DNA of 64,000 nucleotides from Escherichia marmotae (lineage in GTDB: Bacteria > Pseudomonadota > Gammaproteobacteria > Enterobacterales > Enterobacteriaceae), in NCBI RefSeq assembly GCF_002900365.1, contig NZ_CP025979.1, positions 558,001-622,000 of the forward strand, in the 5' to 3' direction. Made by a program: the position numbers and the translations under genes. The notes below the pieces were generated by a model. That model worked only from the letters and a program-made list of their open reading frames with translations. It ran no database searches and was not told where the DNA came from. Each line of letters starts with the position of its first letter. Position 1 is the first letter of the stretch. Positions 9,236 through 17,917 of the stretch are shown piece by piece.

Positions 9236-9778
9236 TCAGTCGCGTATTTTGTCCGCTTTCTCCCGGGCTTCCCGTTCGAGTGAGAAAATAATTCGCTGTA
9301 ATTGCCGCTCCACCGTCGGGCCGACGTTAAGAAAACGAAAGCTCAGACGGGGAGTGGAGATGGTTTCATTTTTGCCATCAATCAATTTGCGTTCGCTGAT
9401 AGCCAGTAACTGGGCGTCAAAGTGAAAAACTCCCCATTGTCCCATGTTGACCTCAATCTGTGCGAAGCGCATGCCTTCGTGCAATCCGGCTGGTTTTTCC
9501 GTTTCCAGCAATGCGCCCATGCCACCTAACGATAAATCATACAGGCGAAAACGTAACGTACTGTTATCTGCCAGTTTGGTCTGGCAATAATAAGGCGGAT
9601 GAAGTGGGGCGGAGATGCGAAAATATCGGCGTCGTTGTACAAACCATAAGGCGGGAGGGAGTGTGGTGATGAACGCAGGAAGCTGCAAATACTCACTTTG
9701 CTGTAATTGTTCAACAGTAAACTCGACTTTCGCCCCCTGAGTTTCGGCGGTAATAGTAATGTGCTGCGCTTTAAGCGC
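9236..9778 (-). pseudogene. ycgR: ycgR, 5'-truncated by IS66-family element (flagellar brake)
   Basis: C-terminal remnant of YcgR, the c-di-GMP-binding flagellar brake. The reading frame is open from the IS boundary (base 9778, encoding ALKAQHITITAETQG) to the stop at 9236. It keeps about 180 of roughly 244 residues, including the linker, the RxxxR motif of the PilZ domain (RRRYFR) and the distal D/NxSxxG (DLSLGG). About the first 65 residues (most of the YcgR-N domain) and the promoter are gone. ATG 9688 could give a 150-residue fragment lacking the RNA and protein start signals. Loss fits the non-motile state of Shigella; the c-di-GMP site itself is not visibly damaged. Confidence 0.93.
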
Positions 9779-10143
9779 GTAACCGGCTCATTTAAACCGT
9801 CTGGTCTGTTTCCTCCGGCTCTACAAAAATAGTGTCCATCATTTTTAATGGACACTATCGTATGAAACACCGGACCTGGATCACTGAAGCTTTACGTCTT
9901 CACTTTGAAGAACATTTACCCCGGGTTGTGGCCGGGCATCGCCTGGGTGTACCAAAATCAACAGTTTGTAGTATGTTCGTGCGCTTTCGGAGAGCTGGCC
10001 TTTCGTGGCCTTTGCCCGCAGGCATGTCGGAGCAGGAACTTGATGCCTGCCTTTACGGACAATTTTCCACGGTACCAGTCGTACGTCCTGAAAGCACCGT
10101 TATATCCGAAGCCCCCGTGGTAAAAAAACGTCCCCGGCGGCCC

Positions 10144-11569
10144 TAATGCCAGTCAGTTAAGCAACTGACTGGCTCTTTTTCGGGGCTGTGGGGTATTTCC
10201 AGGGCCTCTCCTTTACCACTCTCGGGAAGGCTCTTTCCCTTCTTGTCGGTAATTTCACAAGTTGTCCCATACTTGCAAGATCGCGCATCAGCTCCGGTAT
10301 ACGTCCCGGTGAAGCGCCCTGCAATGTCATCAGCATTCTCATCACCATTCCGCATGATTCTGAGAAACTCAGTTGATTCGGCCAGTAACCTTTCAGATGT
10401 TCTGCCATTTTAATCATCTGATATCTCACCAGATTATAAGCCAGTAAGACACCCCACAGCTCTTGCTCCACAAGCTCCGGCTTTTTACTTCTCAGCGTCA
10501 GCCTGCTCAGTTGCATCGTCTGTTTTATCTCCCTGTATCCCAGTTCGATTTCCCAGCGATGACTGTACAGATCCGCCATTTCTCCTCCGGGGAAGCGCAT
10601 GGCGTCCGTCATCGACGTCAGCAGATGGCAGACTTTTCCTTTGCGCGTCACGGTCAGCAGGCGGGCTGTCACCTCATTTCCCAGCCCCGGCCACTTTTTT
10701 CGTGCCTGCGGGCTGGTTTTCAGCTTCACCAGATGATCGCCTTTACCCAGTTTTCTGATCTCTTCATATTGCGCTCCCTTTCTGAGAGGGATCATCCAGT
10801 GGCGGTGTTCTCCCGCCTGGCTCCAGGCATTTAACAGTCCCAGTGAGTAATAACCTTTATCCATTAACGTCAGGGTGTTATCGCCGGTTTGTTCTATAAG
10901 TTGCTCAGCAAGCTCATTTTCGCTGTTCTTCATCGTGCCGAAGGCTGCAGCCGTCAGCAGATGGCTGGTCAGTTCCATCTGGCAGACCATTTTGACCTGC
11001 GGGTAGAGCGCCGGGTTCCCGGCATGTGTCTGGCGGGGGAAGGCTGCATCGTTCTCTGGTGTATCCGGTGTGCGCCAGAACACACCATCGATGGCCAGCA
11101 GGGTCAGGCCGCACCAGTGCGGATGCGGCGTGGCGTTATGCCAGAGCTGCGCTGTTTTCGTGAACACGCGGCGGACAGCCTCACTTCCCAGACGCTGGCG
11201 GGCCTGAATAACGGCACTGGGGGCAACGAAGGGGCGATTGCCCGGCAGCATGATGTCCAGGCGATTCACAATCTGGTGAAGAGGTTCTTTACGCTCAAGC
11301 GCCATGCCAACAATACACCAGACCATCATTTCGAGGGGAAGACGGCGCTTGCGTAGCGTTACAGTACCTGATTCGGCAAGGCAACGAGAGATGAGTTCGG
11401 GGTCGAGGTAATCCCCCAGAGAAGTCAGTGGGTTACGCAGAGAATCGTAACGGGATACCAAATCAAGGGCCTGTCCAATGAGCATAAAAAAATCCGGAAA
11501 CGAGTGAGCGTTTCCGGATTCTTACACAGCCACTGGATCGGTCAACTGATCCTTAACTGATCGGCATTA
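10144..11569 (-). mobile_element. IS4, complete, inserted in IS66 tnpA
   Basis: Exactly 1426 bp, the known IS4 length. The right end reads inward as TAATGCCGATCAGTTAAGG and the left end starts TAATGCCAGTCAGTTAAGC, the imperfect 18-bp inverted repeats of IS4. It is flanked by perfect 12-bp target duplications CCCCGGCGGCCC at 10132-10143 and 11570-11581; copy 2 carries this 12-mer once. The transposase is on the minus strand. The perfect duplication indicates a simple insertion not followed by rearrangement across it. Confidence 0.97.
10157..11485 (-). CDS. insG: IS4 transposase InsG
   Basis: A 442-residue DDE transposase, full IS4 length, starting MLIGQALDLVSRYDSL. Catalytic aspartates lie in LLAIDGVFWR and LTLMDKGYYS. 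The YREK signature of the IS4 family is in WEIELGYREIKQTM. No stop or frameshift is seen, so it is potentially active. It starts about 84 bases inside the right end of the element. Confidence 0.96.
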   Translation of the reverse strand: MLIGQALDLVSRYDSLRNPLTSLGDYLDPELISRCLAESGTVTLRKRRLPLEMMVWCIVGMALERKEPLHQIVNRLDIMLPGNRPFVAPSAVIQARQRLGSEAVRRVFTKTAQLWHNATPHPHWCGLTLLAIDGVFWRTPDTPENDAAFPRQTHAGNPALYPQVKMVCQMELTSHLLTAAAFGTMKNSENELAEQLIEQTGDNTLTLMDKGYYSLGLLNAWSQAGEHRHWMIPLRKGAQYEEIRKLGKGDHLVKLKTSPQARKKWPGLGNEVTARLLTVTRKGKVCHLLTSMTDAMRFPGGEMADLYSHRWEIELGYREIKQTMQLSRLTLRSKKPELVEQELWGVLLAYNLVRYQMIKMAEHLKGYWPNQLSFSESCGMVMRMLMTLQGASPGRIPELMRDLASMGQLVKLPTRRERAFPRVVKERPWKYPTAPKKSQSVA

Positions 11570-11946
11570 CCCCGGCGGCCCAACTTCCCTTATGAGTTTA
11601 AAATCGCCTTAGTGGAGCAGTCACTGCAGCCCGGAGCCTGTGTGGCGCAGATCGCCCGGGAAAACGGAATCAACGATAACCTGCTCTTCAACTGGCGCCA
11701 TCAATACCGGAAAGGTGGCCTGCTGCCTTCCGGAAAAAATATGCCGGCACTGCTTCCCGTGACGTTAACGCCGGAGCCGGATAATAAAATCCCGGCCCCC
11801 GCACAGGAACCAGAGCAGATAAATACACCGTCCGACAGTCTGTGTTGTGAGCTGGTTCTGCCGGCCGGAACTCTCAGGCTTAAAGGTAAACTGACGCCGG
11901 CGTTATTACAGACACTTATCCGCGAAATAAAAGGGAGCAGCCACTG

Positions 11947-12294
11947 ATGATATCTCTCCCTGCCGGTTCGCGTATCTGGCTGGTTGCAGGTATCACCGAT
12001 ATGCGAAATGGCTTTAACGGCCTGGCATCAAAAGTTCAGAACGTCCTGAAGGATGACCCGTTCTCCGGACACCTGTTCATCTTCCGCGGACGCCGGGGTG
12101 ACCAGATAAAAGTGTTGTGGGCTGACAGTGACGGACTGTGCCTCTTCACCAAACGCCTGGAGCGGGGCCGCTTCGTCTGGCCAGTCACCCGTGACGGCAA
12201 GGTGCACCTTACTCCGGCTCAGTTATCCATGCTTCCTGAAGGTATCAACTGGAAGCACCCGAAACGAACGGAACGCGCTGGAATCCGCATATAA
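11947..12294 (+). CDS. tnpB: IS66-family accessory protein TnpB (copy 1)
   Basis: A 115-residue protein with the IS66 Orf2 signature ITDMRNGFNGLA, KVLWADSDGLCLFTKRL and GRFVW. It is required with TnpC for transposition; its molecular role is not well defined. It starts in an ATGA overlap with tnpA. It differs from copy 2 at one residue (SMLPEG here, SMLLEG there). Intact. Confidence 0.95.
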   Translation: MISLPAGSRIWLVAGITDMRNGFNGLASKVQNVLKDDPFSGHLFIFRGRRGDQIKVLWADSDGLCLFTKRLERGRFVWPVTRDGKVHLTPAQLSMLPEGINWKHPKRTERAGIRI

Positions 12295-12313
12295 CCCGTT
12301 GTAAAGTGAGGAT

Positions 12314-13885
12314 ATGGACACCTCACTTGCTCATGAGAACGCCCGCCTGCGGGCACTGTTGCAGACGCAACAGGACACCATCCGCCAGATGGCTGAATAC
12401 AACCGCCTGCTCTCACAGCGGGTGGCGGCTTATGCTTCCGAAATCAACCGGCTGAAGGCGCTGGTTGCGAAACTGCAACGTATGCAGTTCGGTAAAAGCT
12501 CAGAAAAACTTCGTGCAAAAACCGAACGGCAGATACAGGAAGCTCAGGAGCGAATCAGCGCACTTCAGGAAGAAATGGCGGAAACGCTGGGTGAGCAATA
12601 TGACCCGGTACTGCCATCCGCCCTGCGCCAGTCTTCAGCCCGTAAACCGTTACCGGCCTCACTTCCCCGTGAAACCCGGGTTATCCGGCCGGAAGAGGAA
12701 TGCTGTCCTGCCTGTGGTGGTGAACTCAGTTCTCTGGGATGTGATGTGTCAGAGCAACTGGAGCTTATCAGCAGCGCCTTTAAGGTTATCGAAACACAAC
12801 GTCCGAAACTGGCCTGTTGCCGGTGCGACCATATCGTGCAGGCACCAGTACCTTCAAAACCCATTGCACGCAGTTATGCCGGAGCGGGGCTTCTGGCCCA
12901 TGTTGTCACCGGGAAATATGCAGACCATCTGCCGTTATACCGCCAGTCAGAAATATACCGTCGTCAGGGAGTGGAGCTGAGCCGTGCCACACTGGGGCGC
13001 TGGACCGGTGCCGTTGCTGAACTGCTGGAGCCGCTGTATGACGTCCTGCGCCAGTATGTGCTGATGCCCGGTAAAGTCCATGCCGATGATATCCCCGTCC
13101 CGGTCCAGGAGCCGGGCAGCGGTAAAACCCGGACAGCCCGGCTGTGGGTCTACGTCCGTGATGACCGCAACGCCGGTTCACAGATGCCCCCGGCGGTCTG
13201 GTTCGCGTACAGTCCGGACCGGAAAGGTATCCATCCACAAAATCACCTGGCCGGTTACAGCGGTGTGCTTCAGGCCGATGCTTACGGTGGTTACCGGGCG
13301 TTATACGAATCCGGCAGAATAACGGAAGCCGCGTGTATGGCTCATGCCCGGAGAAAAATCCACGATGTGCATGCAAGAGCGCCCACCGACATCACCACGG
13401 AAGCCCTGCAGCGTATCGGTGAACTGTATGCTATCGAGGCAGAGGTCCGGGGCTGTTCAGCAGAACAGCGTCTGGCGGCAAGAAAAGCCAGAGCCGCGCC
13501 ACTGATGCAGTCACTGTATGACTGGATACAGCAACAGATGAAAACACTGTCGCGTCACTCAGATACGGCAAAAGCGTTCGCATACCTGCTGAAACAGTGG
13601 GATGCACTGAACGTGTACTGCAGTAATGGCTGGGTGGAAATCGACAACAACATCGCAGAGAACGCCTTACGGGGAGTGGCCGTAGGCCGGAAAAACTGGA
13701 TGTTCGCGGGTTCCGACAGCGGTGGTGAACATGCGGCGGTGTTGTACTCGCTGATCGGCACATGCCGTCTGAACAATGTGGAGCCAGAAAAGTGGCTGCG
13801 TTACGTCATTGAACATATCCAGGACTGGCCGGCAAACCGGGTACGCGATCTGTTGCCCTGGAAAGTTGATCTGAGCTCTCAGTAA
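12314..13885 (+). CDS. tnpC: IS66-family transposase TnpC (copy 1)
   Basis: A 523-residue DDE transposase, the usual length for IS66-family TnpC. Features in order: N-terminal leucine-rich coiled coil (about residues 1-95), zinc-ribbon cysteines CCPACGG, and catalytic residues in VHADDIPVPV, LQADAYGGY and IDNNIAENALR. It lies 19 bases after tnpB. It differs from copy 2 at two residues (L/Q near 169 and D/Y near 357). Full length, so it could mobilise the family if TnpA is provided by copy 2. Confidence 0.95.
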   Translation: MDTSLAHENARLRALLQTQQDTIRQMAEYNRLLSQRVAAYASEINRLKALVAKLQRMQFGKSSEKLRAKTERQIQEAQERISALQEEMAETLGEQYDPVLPSALRQSSARKPLPASLPRETRVIRPEEECCPACGGELSSLGCDVSEQLELISSAFKVIETQRPKLACCRCDHIVQAPVPSKPIARSYAGAGLLAHVVTGKYADHLPLYRQSEIYRRQGVELSRATLGRWTGAVAELLEPLYDVLRQYVLMPGKVHADDIPVPVQEPGSGKTRTARLWVYVRDDRNAGSQMPPAVWFAYSPDRKGIHPQNHLAGYSGVLQADAYGGYRALYESGRITEAACMAHARRKIHDVHARAPTDITTEALQRIGELYAIEAEVRGCSAEQRLAARKARAAPLMQSLYDWIQQQMKTLSRHSDTAKAFAYLLKQWDALNVYCSNGWVEIDNNIAENALRGVAVGRKNWMFAGSDSGGEHAAVLYSLIGTCRLNNVEPEKWLRYVIEHIQDWPANRVRDLLPWKVDLSSQ

Positions 13886-13915
13886 ATATCAATACGGTTC
13901 TGACGAGCCGCTTAC

Positions 13916-14037
13916 CAAAAGCTGAACTGGATTCTGTCCTTGGTGTGCAGGACTTATGGGATCTGCTGGAAATAATTCATGTGGATGCCCATAACGAACA
14001 GGTGATACAGGAGAACAGAAATGGCGCAGGTACTTGA
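13916..14037 (+). pseudogene. 3' end of a phage tail gene truncated by IS66
   Basis: An open frame enters from the IS boundary and reads KAELDSVLGVQDLWDLLEII...QENRNGAGT before TGA at 14035-14037. It overlaps the tape-measure start by 17 bases, the position usually held by a tail-assembly chaperone-type gene. About 40 codons remain; upstream sequence and start are missing. Family assignment is from position only. Confidence 0.6.
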
Positions 14038-16042
14038 TGAGCTTGTTCTGTCCCTCGGGATTGATGACAGGGACTTTACTGCCGGGGAACAGGCAGTACA
14101 TGCTGCCCTTAACCGGCTCACGACGGTGATGGAAGGTGTCGCTGACACATTCAGTCAGGGACAGAAGAAAACCAGTGAATCACTGGAAAAAACCGGAAAA
14201 GATGCTGATAAAACAGCCCGTCGAATGGAAGATGCCGGGAAACGGGCGGCCCGTTTTTTTTCAGGGATCCGTAGCGAGATTCTGGCTCTTGCGGGTGTCA
14301 GTCTGACGCTGGGGGGGCTGAAGAACCTGGTAACAGGTTTTGCCCGTGACCTGAACCGTCTGTCCGTGGAATCCGATGCTTTTGGCATGAAGGCCAGAAA
14401 TCTGGACGGATGGCTACGGGCTGCGCGGGCAAATAATGTTGATGAAGGGGAAATGTCTGGGGCATTTTCCCGGCTTGCAAATGCAAAAGCGGCCTTCAGA
14501 GCCGGAAGGTCCTTTGATCCTGTGTTACAGGATTTGTTTCAGGTTGCAGCCAGGGCGGGCATTAGTGTTGATTTAAATACTGACAGCACTGAAACCATCA
14601 TGCGCAAGCTGGCGGTTATTTTTCCGCGACTGACAAAGTCCGAACAAACTGCCTACGGCAACGCGCTGGGCTTCAGTTATGCCGGACAGCAGTTTCTTGG
14701 CTCCGGTCATGCGCTGAAAGATGTGGACGAATTTACTTCCCGTTCGCAGGTTACGCCGGGGCGTATAGCGCTGGCCCGTAAGCTACGAAAAGAGCTTGTT
14801 GAGCTCGATCAGACCTGGTCCGGCATCGGGATGACGCTTAGCACCGCGTTGATGCCGTACGCGCTGAAGCTCAGCCACTGGCTGGAGACACTCGGTGACT
14901 GGATGCAGCAACATCCGGAGGAAGTGAACAGTTTTATCACCACATTTCTGAATGACGTTGAGTCAGTGGCCTCCCTGGCGAATAAGGCTGCCGGAGAACT
15001 GGGGGGCTGGCAGAATGTCATTATTACGCTGATCGGGCTGAAAGTGGCGTCATGGGTGCGGGGGCTGACAAAAGCCCTCAGTGGCCCCGGAGGCCTTCTT
15101 TTTGCGATAACGGCGCTTTACCCGGTTGTTGACGGATTACTGACATCCATTGTTGGCAGGAAAAATAAGGACTGGCTGGATTTACAAGGTTTTTTCTGGG
15201 CTTCAGACGGGACTTTCTTTTTCAATAAGAAAGAGATGGAGACGTATCAGACAAAACTGGATGCCGGAGAAAAGCCTGGCAACATCACCCGGGCACAATC
15301 ATCCACAGTATGGCAGCAGGGAATGCTGGATACTCAGGCTTCTCAGGCAACCGGGAGGGAAGCAGCCTTCGGTGAATCCTGGCTACAGGGTATGCGTGCG
15401 ACGCAGGAAAAACTCGGTAATGCCATGCAAAACCGCCAGCGACCGACGAAGACCGGGGAAGCCCTGTTAGGCTGGCTGCAACCGAAACTGTCTCAACTGG
15501 AGGAAAAATATAACCTGCCGCCCGGACTGCTGCGCAGCGTTGCGATCACCGAATCCCGTGGTAATCAGTTTGCCGTCTCACCTGCTGGTGCGATGGGACT
15601 GTTTCAGTTTATGCCGCAGACGGCCAGGGAATTTGGTCTGAGGGGGAACGACCCCTTTGATCCCGAAAAATCCGCAGATGCTGCCGCGAGAAAACTGGGT
15701 GGTCTGATGCGTTTTTTTCATGGCGATCTGGCTAAGGCTCTGGCGGCATATAACTGGGGAGAGGGAAATGTTCAGCGTAAGGGACTGGCTGCTGCTCCGG
15801 AGGAGACCCGCAACTATATTCCGCGGGTGCTGGCGAACCTGCCTTATCCGGGTGCGGCAATGGCCATACGGTCGCGCCATCCTGCGCCTGTATCGCAGCC
15901 CACCGTAACGGAAACCACGCATATCGGGACGCTGAATGTCACCACAACTTCAGACAATGTGAAGGGGATCACCGATGATGCACGTCAGCGTATAAGGAAT
16001 TCGGCGCTTGTGTCGGTTTATTCCAGCGGGGTAACAGGATGA
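14021..16042 (+). CDS. Phage tail tape-measure protein with lytic transglycosylase domain
   Basis: A 673-residue tail-length/ejection protein. The N-terminal 1-110 is helical and charged (GQKKTSESLEKTGKDADKTARR), followed by hydrophobic patches (about 350-385) that could insert in a membrane during DNA entry. A SLT-type transglycosylase domain spans about 495-610: catalytic E511 in AITESRGN, then AGAMGLFQFMPQTAREFG, LAAYNWGEGNV and RNYIPRVL. The fusion suggests murein is locally opened as the tape measure leaves the tail. The start ATG 14021 follows CAGGAGA. It overlaps the next gene by four bases (ATGA). Short for a tape measure, implying a short tail. Intact. Confidence 0.85.
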   Translation: MAQVLDELVLSLGIDDRDFTAGEQAVHAALNRLTTVMEGVADTFSQGQKKTSESLEKTGKDADKTARRMEDAGKRAARFFSGIRSEILALAGVSLTLGGLKNLVTGFARDLNRLSVESDAFGMKARNLDGWLRAARANNVDEGEMSGAFSRLANAKAAFRAGRSFDPVLQDLFQVAARAGISVDLNTDSTETIMRKLAVIFPRLTKSEQTAYGNALGFSYAGQQFLGSGHALKDVDEFTSRSQVTPGRIALARKLRKELVELDQTWSGIGMTLSTALMPYALKLSHWLETLGDWMQQHPEEVNSFITTFLNDVESVASLANKAAGELGGWQNVIITLIGLKVASWVRGLTKALSGPGGLLFAITALYPVVDGLLTSIVGRKNKDWLDLQGFFWASDGTFFFNKKEMETYQTKLDAGEKPGNITRAQSSTVWQQGMLDTQASQATGREAAFGESWLQGMRATQEKLGNAMQNRQRPTKTGEALLGWLQPKLSQLEEKYNLPPGLLRSVAITESRGNQFAVSPAGAMGLFQFMPQTAREFGLRGNDPFDPEKSADAAARKLGGLMRFFHGDLAKALAAYNWGEGNVQRKGLAAAPEETRNYIPRVLANLPYPGAAMAIRSRHPAPVSQPTVTETTHIGTLNVTTTSDNVKGITDDARQRIRNSALVSVYSSGVTG

Positions 16043-16749
16043 GTTTTTCTTTCGATAATTTTTCCCTGAATAACTTTTCACTCAATGAAAGTAATGTACT
16101 GAGTGCCGTTCGTGGTGGCGGGGTACTGGGACTCATTAACAGTGTACTGGCACCATCATTCGGTATTTATTACGCAGTAAATGATCCGGCAGGTGCTTAC
16201 CAGAAGGGGGAAAAACCTTTTTCCCCGGATTCTTTTGTTGCCGTTGAGGTGGGCGCGGAGGCTTCTGTTTCCACCGTCCCCGTGGAGCAGGGGGCTTATA
16301 CCACCTTTAATAAAATCCAGAGATCGCAGGAACTGCATGTGACTTTCACTGTAGAGGGCTGGACGGCGTTTTCCGGGGTTGTCCCGAATCTGACAAATTT
16401 TTCCACCACCTCGCGGACGAATGTGCTGGAAACGCTTGAAAGGATGCGTACCACGGCAGGACTCTACGATATTGAGACGCCGGACAAGACATGGACATCC
16501 TGCGACCTTGTGAAATATGACTACCGAATGCGAAGTAATAATGGTCCGACCTTACTGACGGTTACTGCGGTATTTCAGACCGTAATGAATACAGGAGAGG
16601 TGTCAGTGGGAAGTACGGATAGGTCGTCTCCCACGGACAACGATAAAGCAAAAGGGGCCGCATCGGTTAAAACGCAGCCAGTTACGGCGTCGGTGACACA
16701 ACCGTCAGACGCTGACAGACGAAGTGCCACGAACAGGGAGATCACCTGA
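16039..16749 (+). CDS. Phage tail/baseplate protein (DNA-circulation or hub-type)
   Basis: A 236-residue protein directly after the tape measure. The central part (FVAVEVGAEASVSTVPVEQGAYTTFNKI) is typical of baseplate/hub proteins found at this position in Mu-like and ST64B-like tail operons. The C-terminal 50 residues are polar and low-complexity (Ser, Thr, Asp), probably disordered. It is translationally coupled at both ends (ATGA, then TGATG). The exact family is not certain; a structural role at the tail tip is inferred from position. Confidence 0.6.
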   Translation: MSFSFDNFSLNNFSLNESNVLSAVRGGGVLGLINSVLAPSFGIYYAVNDPAGAYQKGEKPFSPDSFVAVEVGAEASVSTVPVEQGAYTTFNKIQRSQELHVTFTVEGWTAFSGVVPNLTNFSTTSRTNVLETLERMRTTAGLYDIETPDKTWTSCDLVKYDYRMRSNNGPTLLTVTAVFQTVMNTGEVSVGSTDRSSPTDNDKAKGAASVKTQPVTASVTQPSDADRRSATNREIT

Positions 16750-17051
16750 TGCTGGAAATTGTTTTATCTCCCGTTAAAGCCCAGCAGTTTACGGTGACAC
16801 TGGGCGCTCAGGTCTGCACCATTCGCCTGAATCAGCGTACTACGGGGATGTATATCGATATCATTGTTAATGGTGAACCGTGCCTGTATGGCGTGCTGTG
16901 TCTGAATAATAACCGGATTGTCCGGTACGGATACCTGCCGTTTCAGGGGGACCTGTTTTTTACCGACACGGAGGGGAATAGTGACCCTGACTGGCGGGGG
17001 CTCGGATCCCGGTACCGGCTCTACTGGCTGTTACCTGAGGAACTGATATGA
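16749..17051 (+). CDS. Phage baseplate plug-family protein
   Basis: A 100-residue protein of beta-rich composition (MLEIVLSPVKAQQFTVTLGA...). In related phages this small gene between two hub genes is annotated as a baseplate plug protein. It starts in a TGATG overlap with the previous gene and ends in an ATGA overlap with the next, so the three are translated as a unit. Identification is from size, position and recalled similarity. Confidence 0.6.
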   Translation: MLEIVLSPVKAQQFTVTLGAQVCTIRLNQRTTGMYIDIIVNGEPCLYGVLCLNNNRIVRYGYLPFQGDLFFTDTEGNSDPDWRGLGSRYRLYWLLPEELI

Positions 17052-17917
17052 GCTACAGACAACGTAAAATAACGGTGGAGTTCACTCTTTCAGACGGGCG
17101 AACGTTTGGTAATGGCCAGGGCAATATGCTGACCATTACCGACGCAAGCTGTTTTGCCAGTATTGCCGTATATGGAGGGGTGGCTGGTACACAAATCACG
17201 CTGTATATCTGGGGAATGTCACCGGCGCATATGACGAATTTAAGCTGGCGCGGTGTGTGGCGACAGGAGCAGAGTACCGCAAATAAAATGCGGCTGTGGG
17301 CCGACGGGCGGCTTATTTTTGAAGGTGATATTACTGATGCATACGCCGACTACAACCAGGCACCGGATATTCCGCTCATTCTGACAGGACAGATTCATTT
17401 TAATCTGCGTAATCAGACGGCGGCAGATTTCAGCGCAAAGGGCGATGTTGCGGTTGCAGATATTATCCGTGCGCTGGCGTCAACTGTCGGGCTTGGATTT
17501 GAAAACCAGGGGGTCAGCCGCAGTCTGTCTGACCCGCATTTTTCCGGTAATGTTGTACAACAAATGCTGGATGTCGCTTCAGCCGCCGATATTAACATTG
17601 ATCTGGGGAATGTGGAGAAAGTCACCATCTGGCCGAAAGGGCAGAACCGGAATATTCCGCCGGTACTGATTTCGCCGGATCACGGACTGACTGGCTATCC
17701 GGTTTACACCATGACCGGACTCAGCGCCACCACGATATTCTGCCCCGATCTCTTTACTGGCAGGCCAGCGCATCTGGAATCGTCACTGCCTGATATGACG
17801 GGCGATTATACGATCACAGGGGTGATACACACCATTACTTCGCGAACCGTGGGCGGTCCGTGGAGTTCCAACTGTACCATGATGAGGGCTGAAGAAAATG
17901 GCACAACCACTCAGTAA
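17048..17917 (+). CDS. Phage baseplate hub protein
   Basis: A 289-residue protein in the position of Mu gpP / T4 gp27-like hub proteins, just before the spike gene. It contains a segment typical of hub proteins: AVADIIRALASTVGLGFEN, then a beta-rich domain and a C-terminal TITGVIHTITSRTVGGPWSSN motif common in these hubs. It probably forms the trimeric hub that carries the spike. It overlaps the spike gene by 20 bases. No damage seen. Confidence 0.7.
   Translation: MSYRQRKITVEFTLSDGRTFGNGQGNMLTITDASCFASIAVYGGVAGTQITLYIWGMSPAHMTNLSWRGVWRQEQSTANKMRLWADGRLIFEGDITDAYADYNQAPDIPLILTGQIHFNLRNQTAADFSAKGDVAVADIIRALASTVGLGFENQGVSRSLSDPHFSGNVVQQMLDVASAADINIDLGNVEKVTIWPKGQNRNIPPVLISPDHGLTGYPVYTMTGLSATTIFCPDLFTGRPAHLESSLPDMTGDYTITGVIHTITSRTVGGPWSSNCTMMRAEENGTTTQ

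Larger units (their letters stand above)
9862..11947 (+). pseudogene. tnpA: IS66-family tnpA, split by IS4
   Basis: The 5' part (9862-10143, MKHRTWITEALRLHFEEHL) and the 3' part (11582-11947, ending IREIKGSSH) together equal the intact tnpA of copy 2, with IS4 at 10144-11569 and a 12-base duplication between them. TnpA is the small accessory protein with a helix-turn-helix required for IS66 transposition. It should be inactive here unless copy 2 supplies it in trans. An upstream in-frame GTG at 9832 is an alternative start. The 3' fragment still overlaps tnpB in the usual ATGA fashion. Confidence 0.9.
9779..13915 (+). mobile_element. IS66-family element, copy 1 (interrupted by IS4)
   Basis: Boundaries are set by alignment with copy 2: the left end reads GTAACCGGCTCATTTAAACC and the right end ends GACGAGCCGCTTAC (inverted: GTAAGCGGCTCG). 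Removing IS4 and its 12-base duplication leaves 2699 bp, exactly the length of copy 2. Three genes, tnpA-tnpB-tnpC, are arranged as in IS66/IS679-type elements; tnpA is broken by IS4. The flanks (left TTAAGCGC in ycgR, right CAAAAGCT in a phage gene) share no target duplication, so this copy is probably a recombination product or has suffered a flanking deletion. The exact ISfinder name cannot be given without a search. Confidence 0.93.
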
